In this document: positions 19,856 through 31,348 of the stretch, one piece after another
Layout of the letters: the number at the start of each line of letters is the position of its first letter
Numbering within the stretch: position 1 is the stretch's first letter
Origin: Theocolax elegans
Taxonomy: Eukaryota > Arthropoda > Insecta > Hymenoptera > Cerocephalidae
Length of the DNA: 64,000 nucleotides
Assembly (NCBI GenBank): GCA_026168455.1
Contig: CM047427.1
Span: forward strand, 46,726,558-46,790,557
Reading direction: 5' to 3'
Position numbers and translations under genes: made by a program
The notes under the pieces: generated by a model
Database searches by the model: none
The model's input: only the letters and a program-made list of their open reading frames with translations
What the model was told of the DNA's origin: nothing

Positions 19856-21908
19856 GTATTACGCGCGTTTTGGCCTTTCTTATTGGCGGAATTCGCAAAA
19901 GAATTCGCATATTTGCTAAATCTCTCATTTAGCATCTTCTCTAAGAGTTTGGCCAAATTTTCCATTGTAGGTTCTGCAATACTCGCTACTTTTAGCGTAG
20001 CATCATCGCTAGCAGCTTTTCCGCCCTTCTTACCTCTGGCATCTGACTGCTTATAAGCCACAGACAGGGTTGCCAGATGGCGATTTTTTTTCCTTGTTCC
20101 TCTTGCTTAATAAACATCAATATACGTAAAGAGAAAATGAAAAAAAATCGCCAACTGGTCACTCTGGCCACAGAAGGCAGAACGCTCTTTTCTGGCGGCG
20201 GAGGCGCGGGAAAATTCCGCTCTTCCTCGATAAGCTCTTCCGCCTGACGAGCTAGCTGCACAAGCCTATCGACGCTTGTAACTTTTTCTTTCGGAACTAA
20301 CTTCCGAACAGACGGCAACATGTTAGCATACAACATGCCTAACGGAAACTGCGTACTTGGAGGCGCATCCATTCTGCTAAATATGGTTAGCAAGCAGAAA
20401 ATGTAATCACGAGCAGGCTCTTCTCTACCCTGCTTGCGTGCTTGCGCTTCCGCCATTAAGCGCTGCTGAAAGTTCTGCTCAACGCCATAACATCGTCGAG
20501 CAGCATTGCAAAAATCAGCCCAAGTATTCCAATCTTTCCGCGATTGGCGATACCAATGTAGCGCTACGCCAGTTAACAGCTCCGAGAAAGCATTTAGTAA
20601 ATCCTCGTCGGAAATATGCGCTAACTTGCGACATTCTTCTACGCGCTGAATAAATTCCTCGATACTTTCGCGTTTTTCGCCGGAAAACTTAATATTTCAC
20701 TGGCGAACTGTGCGACCTACGTCATGTGTCTGTATAGGCGCTCTAGTCGACATATTCGACAAGATTTGCGTAAGTTGATCGCTTGTAACTACAGGCACAT
20801 TTTCCCCCCTTCCAGACTCTTGCCAATCCGCAGGAGCTGGCAGAGACGAGAAATTTGACGTAGGGGTCGGAAAATTTAACGCGTTTGCGTTTAAACGCGA
20901 TCCAAGCGAGTTTTCCGTTTGCGTGTGTAATACCGCTTGAGGTGCTTCAGGATGCTTATTCGTTACAAAATAATTTAAATTAAAAGTATCTTGAAAATTT
21001 ACACTTTTGCGATTTTTCCGCTGCTTTTCCGCCGCAATTGACGTTTGCGTCGGTAGCTGCGTAATCGTCGCAAAATCCGCTAATTGCTGCCTTAGATAAT
21101 TCAACTCCTTCTCTTGTTGAAAGGCAAGCGATTGCGTTCTACTCAACTCCAGGGCTAAACCCCTTGGAGCATTGTAGACTACGCCATTAGCTAATGCACA
21201 TAAAACGATATCATTATCTATTTTATTATTTTCTTTTGAAGAAAATACCGTTTTTGGTATCGCACCTCTTGATTGTAAATGCGTACTCGCTGCTTGCGTC
21301 GTCGAGTACGTAGTTGTAGTAGCGGTCGTTATCATCGCGGTCGAAATGGTAGGAATTGGCCTTACCGGTATGGTTGTGTTAAGCGTTTTTATCAAAGTCA
21401 ATTCAAAATTTGATTTAAAATTATTTTCGGCGGTGTTTTCCGCCGCGTTTTCCGCAAGGTTCCCCGCGATATTTCCCGCGTTAACCTCGCTATGCTGCGA
21501 TTCCGCATCGGAATCGGCAAGTTGATCGTCATTTGACTTCGAGCTATTGGCAAGCGGAGAGAATCCGCTCTCATCCGCTTGATTAAGATTTTCAAATTGT
21601 CTGTGCGCAATCTGTGCTTGCGCTTCTTCGCTAAATTTCGCATGTTTCAAAACGGTGCAGAGTCTTTGTTCACGACGAGTCCGCGAAACTAAATCATCGT
21701 CACTAGTTGACTGGACGAAATCCGCGGCTGTATAATCGCCGCGTAAACGCCTATATAACCTATCTACGCGTACAAAGGGCGTACCGTCACGTGTCAATTC
21801 TAGCTGATCGAGGACGGAATCGAATTGATCAGCTGTTAAATTCAAAATCCATCCTTGGATCTCGACTCCGTATGTTTGATCGAAATCACTCTCATTCATG
21901 CACGCCAT
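19856..21908 (-). pseudogene. Gag relic of a Gy1-like element
   Basis: It starts at ATG 21906-21908 and is open to about 20697. A TGA there stands where Gy1 Gag has the tryptophan of its KWQVKFSG stretch. The capsid-like region continues in the same frame (FSGEKRESIEEFIQRVEE, then ALHWYRQSRKDWNTWADF) to about 20175. There a 102-bp MITE interrupts it, after which the Lys-rich C-terminal region resumes (20061 to 19856). Alignment to Gy1 Gag is clear in the capsid and weaker elsewhere. One nonsense change plus one insertion make it non-functional. Confidence 0.8.
20065..20166. mobile_element. hAT-type MITE, 102 bp
   Basis: Starts CAGGGTTGCCAGATGGCGAT and ends with the imperfect inverse complement (terminal repeats of about 27 bp, a few mismatches). 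It is flanked by the exact 8-bp repeat GCCACAGA at 20057-20064 and 20167-20174. An 8-bp target duplication and a CAGGG-type end are hallmarks of hAT elements. It has no coding capacity and sits inside the gag relic. Confidence 0.85.
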
Positions 21909-21913
21909 TTTGA

Positions 21914-22649
21914 ATTATAAAAAAAATTGAATAAAATTTAAATTTCATGCCTTATTGGCAAGATAAATACTCACAATTAAAAAAAAATTATCGAACAAAT
22001 TACAAAATAATTGCAAATCGCTATTAAATTATGCACAAATTCGCTTAAATTTAATAAAAAACAACTAATTTGTGAAAAAAAACAAAATATTACAAATCTG
22101 CAACCTGTTAAAATGAATTCTTTTTTAATTGTTTACAAAAGAAAAATAGAATCAAATTGAATTAGCGAATTTAATATACAAAGAAATTTGAAGAATTTAA
22201 AATAAATTGTTTAAAGATAATAATTATTTTTAAAAAAAACAAAATTTTAAATTGCGAAGAAACGCTATAAAATTATTTAAATAATTTATAATAACACAAA
22301 ACAAAATTAAATTGAATACAAATTTAAAAAAAAATAAATTAATTTACTGTATTTGCGCACACGCTTTCATACACATACATGTACCACGATACGCTACAAT
22401 ACTTATAATTACCGCGTATATCACACACACACTTACACACACGCACGCGAAATAGACTAACTCAACCTAAATTGCGATTATACAGTTTACGAGAAATTAT
22501 TAGAAAAGCAATAATTATATTTTCCGCGGTGTCGCTAATAATTATTTAAATAAACAAATAAATAATAAAAGAAGCACGAAATAATTAATTAATTCGCGAT
22601 ACGCTAAAGTTAAATCGAAAAGGAAAATCGATTTAAAATTAATGATTGT
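21914..22649. other. AT-rich stretch, probably relic leader
   Basis: Very AT-rich with 'acacacacttacacacacg' runs near 22425. It lies just upstream of the minus-strand gag relic, so it may be that element's degraded leader. No LTR boundary, coding frame or RNA gene was seen. Confidence 0.4.
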
Positions 22650-22903
22650 TCAATTGATAATAATTATGTGATAACTGGTGTACTTCAAGAAATTATACTA
22701 GTAAATCTATTATTTATAGTTTATGTAAATGATTTACTAAAAGAAAATATAATATCTTATACTGATGATACATCGGTTATCATTACTAAAGACACTTGGA
22801 AAAGCGTCGGAAGAGAATTGAATATAGAAATACTTTCTGTATCTAATTGGCTAACCTTCAATAAATATAGAAAAATCTACAAATATTACTTTTGGTTATT
22901 GTA
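22650..22903 (+). pseudogene. Non-LTR reverse transcriptase fragment
   Basis: A short frame with the order expected around the RT catalytic centre: GVLQE (cf. GVPQG), LLFIVYVNDLL, then ISYTDDT as the YxDD motif, and LNIEILSVSNWLTFNKYRK. It is a decayed Jockey/CR1-like RT piece with no upstream or downstream domains. It is different from LINE-J at the sequence level. Confidence 0.65.
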
Positions 22904-24167
22904 ATGGGAGAATGGTATAATGGGGTTAGAATGGTGAGTAATCTGGAAGTCCGATACGCATTACCACTATCCCCATGTGTGAAAGGTTTTATGAGTGTAT
23001 GGAAAATGGTATAATGTATATCTGAAAGTCCGATATACACATGTACTATCGTAATGAGTAAATGATATTTATGATAAGTCTATTATTATCTGAACCTGCG
23101 AACAGGTAACATCATTTTCCTCTGCAGGATTTGCGGCGTTATAGTTAGTTATTATGTATATAATATCTACTCTGTAATCGAATTGCGAATGTTATTATGT
23201 AACTCTGGAATATATGGGCCGCGTTGCCCTATATCGCGTACATAATTTATTTATATGTAGCGAAGATGGCGGCACTGTCGCTAGGAACAAGTTCGCTGGG
23301 ATGCACGATACAGAGAATTCGGGCAATCCTCCTTAATTTAATTAAATTAAAAATAAAGCATTTATTTTCAATAAATTACAAAATGGCTATCCAGGCCTCG
23401 TGCTGCGACTTATCGGTCGATGCCCCGAAGATGGCCCAGCCGATCTCGGTTCCGGTGATCTTCTGGGCAGCGGAGACCCTTGTCGGCTCTAGTGCGGAAA
23501 CAAGTGTCCCAATGTCGCAGCGAGACTGCGGTCCGCGTTCGCGCACGACCCCTTCAATTCACACAGTTATCACTCGTGGACGAAATAAAAGGTAAACAAA
23601 TGTCATCGGTTGGCCTTGACATATCTAAGGCTCCGACGGCTTACAATTATATAGAATTTAATTATTCTATTCGCCGTGCATAAATTGTATGACGATTTCC
23701 ATCATATTGTATTTTCCGGATGGTATCTGCCGAAACACTCGCAGTCGAATGAAGATTAGTCATAATGAATGCTTGTTGCATGCTTAGTAAAATAACTTTT
23801 GAAAAATTCTTCTCCTGTGTCAAAAATGCATTAACGATAAAGACGAACAAAAAGAGAAAAATTGATAAATCATTAAAGATTGATAATACTAGTGATTTGG
23901 CAAAAAGTGCCTCTAATAATACACACAGCCTTTAATATTATATCCTAAACATTTATACTTCTAAATAGACGCGTAAACTTGCGCAAAGTTACAAATATGA
24001 CTCAAAAATATCAACCACGAGGCAGCATAAGTTACCTAACATACCAATGTAAAAGGCTGTATTCAACCCATGGAGCGTCGAATTAACGGTCAATTATATT
24101 ATCATTTTTATGATGGCACAATACAATACGAATATGAGAAAACAATATTACATAAAGTACGTCTTAC
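22904..24167. other. Mixed non-coding stretch
   Basis: Two imperfect copies of a segment with 'ggtataatg' and 'aagtccgata' lie at about 22905-23045. A GC-richer block at 23260-23560 contains a frame (ATG at 23384, to 23595) with several Cys and Pro but no recognised domain; I do not call it a gene. The remainder is AT-rich intergenic or intronic sequence. Confidence 0.4.
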
Positions 24168-24315
24168 CTTCATAAACTGGAAAATCATGATTTGGATAAT
24201 TCGATTTTTTGTCATTATCATCAAATTCAATTACAGCTAGAATAATTTTATCGTCTGAAGATTTAATAGCATCAACCGCTTCATCATGATTAACATTTTC
24301 TAGATTTCGATAACC
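24168..24315 (-). CDS. Exon encoding part of a PDZ-like domain (host gene)
   Basis: 148 nt on the minus strand, bounded by 'tttttag' (AG at 24317-24316) and the donor GTAAGA directly after 24168. It is open throughout and reads GYRNLENVNHDEAVDAIK, then KIILAVIEFDD. The order hydrophobic-xx-V-x-H-x-EAV-xx-hK ... hhLhV is that of the second helix and last strand of PDZ domains, closest by eye to Dlg/MAGUK-type PDZ2. The exon ends in phase 1, so the protein must continue on neighbouring exons; the next exon downstream (lower coordinates) was not found. The high AT content suggests a real ant-like host exon rather than a transposon. PDZ assignment is moderate. Confidence 0.55.
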
Positions 24316-24398
24316 CTAAAAAGAAATATTAATGTTGTAATAAATATTCATTTTTAACAGATAAAAATAATCAATTTGTTAGATGTGTAAATCCTGCA

Positions 24399-25286
24399 TT
24401 GGAAGTCCTACAGGATACGGCAGTATTTGACAAATTGTTACTTAATGTTAGAACATATTTATGCGCAAATGGTAAATGTAACAAGTACTACAAACGATCG
24501 CATCGCAGAATATCTGTTTACAACTACAATAAAATGGAAAAATCAGAAAATATCAGCAATTTAATTCTATTTGTAACTGAAGTAATTAATATGAACTTTC
24601 TTGAAGAGGCATATAAATTTTCAGTTGCAGAGGATGCGGTGAGTTTAAGTGTTAAACATAAAGCTATACCGGATAAAACATTGAAAAAAGACAAAAAACA
24701 TCTATTTGATAAGGTCTGTGAAACAAAAATTAATCGAGTAGCTCCTGGTTTTAAATACATAAGTTTTGTAAAAGAAACACCAGAATGTAACAAAGTTAAA
24801 GATGAAGTTGTGAAAGAAAAATATGATCCTATAGAATCAGTATATACTAAAATAGACAAAATGGCTGAAGATAATGCCACAAATATGAAGGTCACTAATC
24901 CACCAGGGAAGAAATTACAGCAAGTTAACTCTTACCGCATGTCCTATGGAGATCTAAACTACATTGGATCGAATAAAGCAATTTTTTATTTTGATAGGGG
25001 AATAAGAGGAAAACAAATTTTTACAAATTCTGTTTACCCACTGAAACAGCAGCCTAAATACAAAGATCTAGTAGTTATAGATGATATAGTATTTACATCA
25101 GCATGTAAATGTGATTCTTCAAAACAACATCAGGAAATGTTCCCACATTACAGAGTCACTTGTGCGGTTGGACTCACTTGCCCTGCAAGACTAAACAACA
25201 TCGAGAAAATTATTTTTGCAAGAAACAGAAATGCGACAACAGAAACGTTCACAACTGCTAGAGCCATGTTAACAAGATTTTGGTGA
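24399..25286 (+). CDS. Unrecognised 296-codon open frame (possible host terminal exon)
   Basis: Open from upstream of 24399 to TGA at 25284-25286. The first in-frame ATG is at 24534, and 'ttgttag' at 24376-24382 could be a 3' splice site, so the true start is uncertain. The product is Lys-rich and Cys-containing (CANGKCNKYYK near the start, ACKCDSS and VTCAVGLTCPARL near the end). It has no transposase, RT or other motif I know and no obvious membrane span. AATAAA at 25558-25563 fits a terminal exon with a 3' UTR of about 270 bp. Length, frame integrity and lack of repeat copies argue for a real gene; it may be a decayed DNA-transposon gene. Confidence 0.45.
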   Translation: MEVLQDTAVFDKLLLNVRTYLCANGKCNKYYKRSHRRISVYNYNKMEKSENISNLILFVTEVINMNFLEEAYKFSVAEDAVSLSVKHKAIPDKTLKKDKKHLFDKVCETKINRVAPGFKYISFVKETPECNKVKDEVVKEKYDPIESVYTKIDKMAEDNATNMKVTNPPGKKLQQVNSYRMSYGDLNYIGSNKAIFYFDRGIRGKQIFTNSVYPLKQQPKYKDLVVIDDIVFTSACKCDSSKQHQEMFPHYRVTCAVGLTCPARLNNIEKIIFARNRNATTETFTTARAMLTRFW

Positions 25287-25557
25287 AAAATAAGGAAAAA
25301 ATGTGTAAACAAGTAATAATATTAAACAATAATATGAGCATTTAAATTTAAAGTGTTTAAAAAAAAATGTAAAAGAGTGATGCACTAAACAGTATACTAG
25401 TTATATTGATTAAGTTGCAAAACTCTTATTTAAATATAGTATTAGGTTAATTTAGTATTAGGATATAGTGTTAAGTTCTCCGGCTCCTATGTACAGGTGC
25501 AGTGTGCACCTCTATAGGATACATTTTTTATTGTAAAATATTGTAATGTCTGGAGTT

Positions 25558-25563
25558 AATAAA
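25558..25563 (+). terminator. Candidate polyadenylation signal
   Basis: AATAAA about 270 bp after the stop of the 24399-25286 frame, followed by an A-rich run. Confidence 0.4.
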
Positions 25564-26454
25564 TAAAAAAATAATTACGAAATTAATAAACATTTTCCCA
25601 CTAGCTTATGCAAACATGGATTTTGACAGATAATCAACTTATTACTACAAACATAACTAATGACTGTATAACCAATAGTTTGAATTCGTTGCGGCAAATT
25701 ATCAAGACTGGACCTACATTTTTTTTAATTGCAATTCGCAAAATACAGGGTGATCCAGAAACATAGGTAACATATATATATATTCCGATTCAGAAAATTA
25801 ATTCGAGTATAACCCCGTCGGAATTTTTAAAAAATATTAATTAGGCGAGGCGTAATTAATTTTTGAAATGGGCCAATCAGAGGCCGGATTAGGGAAGAAA
25901 GGTGAGCGGCGTTGCCGCGCGAGACTAATGCAACAGGTCAACGAGCGAAGCGGCCGAGACGCCTGAACATAGCTAATGCGTATAGCAGAAGCGAAGATCG
26001 CGAAAGCGAATGAATCGCAAAATATATTTTACGAGATTGATTGTATGAATAAAATGTACAATTAAGGAAATGATTTTTATTTAAGTTTGAATTAGACCGC
26101 AGACTAATAAATTCATTACTACTATTATTAATTTACTTACTAAATCTATAATACGCGTGCGTTATAAATATGAGATTATTACAGTTTTTAATTTCATCGT
26201 ATTTACATTAATTTATTGAAACCTTTATGACGAATTTTAAGACAATAAAATTTTGAATTGAATTAAGTTTTGTGTACAATATAGCCAATAAATACGTTTA
26301 CCATAAAGATATATCGCTACATATTGGAAATATATTAATTAATTTTGCAAGTATATTGTCAATAATATTGCTAGGTAAATAATTCCTAGTCCGTGTAAAA
26401 TGAAATTTAGCTCAAGCCTCAATTCTCCGTTTAAAAAACATAATGCTACCGCGA

Positions 26455-26595
26455 GCGCTCTCCGATGTTCGCGCACATCAAATTTTGTGTTCGCGGAGTA
26501 AGCCCGCTGCGGGCGCTCTCCGACGTTCGCGCTCATCAAATTTTGTACTCGCGGAGTAAGCCCGTCGCGGACGCTCTCCGACGTCCGCACTGCAA
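26455..26595. repeat. 58-bp GC-rich tandem repeat in FB2
   Basis: Units begin 'gcgctctccg' at 26455, 26513 and 26571 (period 58, about 2.4 units). They contain 'ttcgcg', 'catcaaattttgt' and 'gcggagtaagcccg'. The array recurs at about 27443-27583 and inverted at about 30500-30640. The 83-codon frames across it are by-products of the repeat. Confidence 0.85.
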
Positions 26596-27164
26596 GAGCA
26601 AACGTGCTCGAAAAAAGTTACTTCGTTAAAATTACAATTCATTGTGTTTTAGACTTAATAAATATTTTGGAAAACTCGTTCCAAATGTTTAGGATAATAA
26701 TTGCAATAGTCTGGCTGTTGAATTGAATTGAGTGTTCAATATACAAAATGCCAATGAATAACTACCATAAATTCGCAATATATTGGTAATATATTAGAAA
26801 TAATATTGCTAGTAAATTAATTCCGAGTCCGTGTAAAATAAAATCTAGCTGAACCCTCGATGAAGTTTATAATACTCTGGGAATCATCTAGCTATAGTAT
26901 ATCTATAATATGTTTACGTTTACCAAATATTTTTAAACTGATTTTTTATAATATATTAGTATATGCTGAACAAATCGATATCATTAAAATTAATTGGATC
27001 ATATCTTTACTAAAAATCGGTATTATGAGAAATCGTGGATTTATGTCACGCATCTTAGTAATTATTCGGATGACCAAAGACAGACGTTCATTCACGTTTT
27101 CATCCACTTGAGGTAATAAAAGATCATCGATTCGTCGGTAGTATTGACAATTTGGAAGACACGA

Positions 27165-27325
27165 AACAGATTGGCGATATATTGATAATACTTTGGCAAT
27201 ATGTTGGCAACATATTGGCAACATATTGGCAACATATTGACAATATATTGACAATACTTTGGCAACATATTGGCACATATTGGCAATATATTGGCAATAT
27301 ATTGGAACATATTGGCAATATATTA
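27165..27325. repeat. 11-bp minisatellite in FB2
   Basis: Repeats of the type TTGGCAACATA / TTGGCAATATA with 'ttgataata' and 'ctttgg' variants. They recur at about 28155-28365 and inverted at about 29760-29925. Eleven bases is not a multiple of three, so all frames stay open and yield spurious Cys/Tyr/Gln-rich ORFs. Confidence 0.85.
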
Positions 27326-28379
27326 ATTAATTTTGCAAGTATATTGGCAATAATATTGCTAGGTAAATAATTCCTAGTCCGTGTAAAATGAAATTTAGCT
27401 CAAGCCTCAATTCTCCGTTTAAAAAACATAATGCTACCGCGAGCGCTCTCCGATGTTCGCGCACATCAAATTTTGTGTTCGCGGAGTAAGCCCGCTGCGG
27501 GCGCTCTCCGACGTTCGCGCTCATCAAATTTTGTACTCGCGGAGTAAGCCCGTCGCGGACGCTCTCCGACGTCCGCACTGCAAGAGCAAACGTGCTCGAA
27601 AAAAGTTACTTCGTTAAAATTACAATTCATTGTGTTTTAGACTTAATAAATATTTTGGAAAACTCGTTCCAAATGTTTAGGATAATAATTGCAATAGTCT
27701 GGCTGTTGAATTGAATTGAGTGTTCAATATACAAAATGCCAATGAATAACTACCATAAATTCGCAATATATTGGTAATATATTAGAAATAATATTGCTAG
27801 TAAATTAATTCCGAGTCCGTGTAAAATAAAATCTAGCTGAACCCTCGATGAAGTTTTATAATACTCTGGGAATCATCTAGCTATAGTATATCTATAATAT
27901 GTTTACGTTTACCAAATATTTTTAAACTGATTTTTTATAATATATTAGTATATGCTGAACAAATCGATATCATTAAAATTAATTGGATCATATCTTTACT
28001 AAAAATCGGTATTATGAGAAATCGTGGATTTATGTCACGCATCTTAGTAATTATTCGGATGACCAAAGACAGACGTTCATTCACGTTTTCATCCACTTGA
28101 GGTAATAAAAGATCATCGATTCGTCGGTAGTATTGACAATTTGGAAGACACGAAACAGATTGGCGATATATTGATAATACTTTGGCAATATGTTGGCAAC
28201 ATATTGGCAACATATTGGCAACATATTGACAATATATTGACAATACTTTGGCAACATATTGGCAACATATTGGCAATATATTGGCAATATATTGATAATA
28301 CTTTGGTAACATATAGGCAATATATTGACAATACTTTGGCAACGTATTGGCAATATATTGATAATACAAATAATAAATA

Positions 28380-29195
28380 CCCGCGTAAAAAAATTAAAGT
28401 TTATATGAACATTATATAAACTTTAGGTTTGGCTAAACTTAATATGGGGTTTGTCAACGAGACTGAGCCGAACTTGTGCAGTTGACTGTTCAAGTTTGGT
28501 GAAAGTATATCAAATGTTCAGCTGAAATTCATATAAAGTTTTTATAAAGTTTTTTTACAATTACTGACAAATAAAATATAGTTTATACTAAGTTTAGCTG
28601 AACTCAATATTAACGTGATAGCAAGTTCAGGTTTATAAAGTCATATAATGTTGATATCAACATACCCAAAGAAAAATTTTAAAAATCTGCTTTCACTGAC
28701 ATCAGTAAGAATACATCGGTTAGAAAAACGGAGATATATTCCAAAAAATTCGAATCCGTCACTGAAAAGTGTTTTCCCTTTCCTTAGTTTTGAAGAGATA
28801 ACTTGAAAGAAGAAATTTAAAAAACCACAAAGTATCTATTTTCACCATTTTTCTAACCGATGTATTCTTACTGATGTCAGATAAAGAAGATTTTTAAAAT
28901 TTATCTTTGGGTATGTTGATATCAACATTATATGACTTTATAAACCTGAACTTGCTATCACGTTAATATTGAGTTCAGCTAAACTTAGTATAAACTATAT
29001 TTTATTTGTCAGTAATAGTAAAAAACTTTATAAAAACTTTATATGAATTTCAGCTGAACATTTGATATACTTTCGCCAAACTTGAACAGTCAATTGCACA
29101 AGTTCGGCTCAGTCTCGTTGGCCAACCCCATATCAAGTTTAGCCAAACCTAAAGTTTATATAAAGTTCATATAAACTTTAATTTTTTTACGCGGG
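28380..29195. mobile_element. FB3, 816-bp near-perfect palindrome nested in FB2
   Basis: Starts CCCGCGTAAAAAAATTAAAG and ends with its inverse complement; TA flanks both sides (28378-28379, 29196-29197). The opposite FB2 arm carries the uninterrupted site near 29750, 'aataaatacttc' on the minus strand, which confirms insertion at TA with TA duplication. It has no coding frame. Confidence 0.88.
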
Positions 29196-31348
29196 TACTT
29201 AACGAAATACACTTTTCACTGCAAGATTTAAGCCCGACTTAAAGTCATACTTTCACAAACATTTCATACAACCATACAATTAGCCATACTAATAGATCAA
29301 CTTTTCATTCCTGGTAACTACCCTCTGTATTGGTTGGTACGAAAAGCCAACTTAAGAAAAATCAACAAAGGACAGATATTTTAGATAAGAAAATAACATG
29401 AAAATGTCAATTTCTCGAAAAAAGAGCAAATTTCATTACTTATTACTACCCTCCTGTATTTAGGTGGTTGATGAAACTTCTCACACAGCTTGTACTACTA
29501 ATGCAAGAACGAGAGGACGATTTAAAGCAATCAACAAAGACAGATATTTTACAATAACAAAATAACTCGTTGATTTTTCTTATGTCGGTTTTTATTACCA
29601 ACCAATACAGAGGGTAGTTACAAGGAATGAAAAGTTGATCTTTTAGTATGGCTAATTGTATGACTGTATGTGTGTCTGAAAGTGTTTGCGCAAGTATGGC
29701 TTAAAGTCTGGCTTAAATCTTGCAGTTACAAGAGTATTTCGTGAAGTATTTATTATTTGTATTATCAATATATTGCCAATATGTTGCCAAAGTATTGCCA
29801 ATATATTGTCAATATGTTGCCAATATGTTGCCAAAGTATTGTCAATATATTGCCAATATGTTGCCAATATGTTGCCAATATGTTGCCAACATATTGCCAA
29901 AGTATTATCAATATATCGCCAATCTGTTTCGTGTCTTCCAAATTGTCAATACTACCGACGAATCGATGATCTTTTATTACCTCAAGTGGATGAAAACGTG
30001 AATGAACGTCTGTCTTTGGTCATCCGAATAATTACTAAGATGCGTGACATAAATCCACGATTTCTCATAATACCGATTTTTAGTAAAGATATGATCCAAT
30101 TAATTTTAATGATATCGATTTGTTCAGCATATACTAATATATTATAAAAAATCAGTTTAAAAATATTTGGTAAACGTAAACATATTATAGATATACTATA
30201 GCTAGATGATTCCCAGAGTATTATAAAACTTCATCGAGGGTTCAGCTAGATTTTATTTTACACGGACTCGGAATTAATTTACTAGCAATATTATTTCTAA
30301 TATATTACCAATATATTGCGAATTTATGGTAGTTATTCATTGGCATTTTGTATATTGAACACTCAATTCAATTCAACAGCCAGACTATTGCAATTATTAT
30401 CCTAAACATTTGGAACGAGTTTTCCAAAATATTTATTAAGTCTAAAACACAATGAATTGTAATTTTAACGAAGTAACTTTTTTCGAGCACGTTTGCTCTT
30501 GCAGTGCGGACGTCGGAGAGCGTCCGCGACGGGCTTACTCCGCGAGTACAAAATTTGATGAGCGCGAACGTCGGAGAGCGCCCGCAGCGGGCTTACTCCG
30601 CGAACACAAAATTTGATGTGCGCGAACATCGGAGAGCGCTCGCGGTAGCATTATGTTTTTTAAACGGAGAATTGAGGCTTGAGCTAAATTTCATTTTACA
30701 CGGACTAGGAATTATTTACCTAGCAATATTATTGACAATATACTTGCAAAATTAATTAATATATTTCCAATATGTAGCGATATATCTTTATGGTAAACGT
30801 ATTTATTGGCTATATTGTACACAAAACTTAATTCAATTCAAAATTTTATTGTCTTAAAATTCGTCATAAAGGTTTCAATAAATTAATGTAAATACGATGA
30901 AATTAAAAACTGTAATAATCTCATATTTATAACGCACGCGTATTATAGATTTAGTAAGTAAATTAATAATAGTAGTAATGAATTTATTAGTCTGCGGTCT
31001 AATTCAAACTTAAATAAAAATCATTTCCTTAATTGTACATTTTATTCATACAATCAATCTCGTAAAATATATTTTGCGATTCATTCGCTTTCGCGATCTT
31101 CGCTTCTGCTATACGCATTAGCTATGTTCAGGCGTCTCGGCCGCTTCGCTCGTTGACCTGTTGCATTAGTCTCGCGCGGCAACGCCGCTCACCTTTCTTC
31201 CCTAATCCGGCCTCTGATTGGCCCATTTCAAAAATTAATTACGCCTCGCCTAATTAATATTTTTTAAAAATTCCGACGGGGTTATACTCGAATTAATTTT
31301 CTGAATCGGAATATATATATATGTTACCTATGTTTCTGGATCACCCTG

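Larger units (their letters stand above)
19341..21913 (-). mobile_element. Gy1-related gypsy relic (gag and protease only)
   Basis: A minus-strand fragment from a gag ATG near 21908 to a truncated protease at about 19350. It has the same module order as Gy1: acidic N-terminus, capsid, Cys motif, slippery heptamer, protease. No LTR was recognised. It is disrupted by a stop, a frameshift in the Cys motif and a hAT-type MITE. The 3' truncation falls directly after the protease active site. Confidence 0.8.
26334..28309 (+). repeat. 988-bp tandem duplication in FB2 left arm
   Basis: 'attaattaattttgcaag' occurs at 26334 and again at 27322, and the intervening sequence is repeated nearly base for base (GC-rich block, A/T body, minisatellite). 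The right arm has only one copy. The junction lies within 'atattgg' repeats, which suggests unequal exchange or slippage between minisatellite-like sites. Confidence 0.88.
25746..31348. mobile_element. FB2, giant palindromic element with TA target duplication
   Basis: Ends CAGGGTGATCCAGAAACATA at 25746 and the inverse complement finishing at 31348, each flanked by TA (25744-25745, 31349-31350), as for Tc1/mariner-like elements. The two halves are inverted copies over about 1.6-1.8 kb. No transposase frame is present. The left half is enlarged by a 988-bp tandem duplication (26334-28309) and by a nested palindrome, FB3. Fragments of the same terminus occur at 900-962 and 3733-3824. It encloses 58-bp GC-rich repeats and an 11-bp minisatellite. 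Confidence 0.85.

Noticed and set aside
23384..23595. Small Cys/Pro-containing frame
   Set aside because: No recognised domain, no splice or polyadenylation support, short; described only as part of the intergenic stretch.
26339..26590. 83-codon frame present three times (also 27327-27578 and 30504-30755)
   Set aside because: Generated by the 58-bp GC-rich tandem repeat within FB2; copies are DNA duplicates and show no known domain.
27124..28369. Overlapping Cys/Tyr/Gln-rich frames in all phases (also 29686-30001)
   Set aside because: They are translations of an 11-bp minisatellite that keeps every frame open; the same peptides appear on both strands and in inverted copies.
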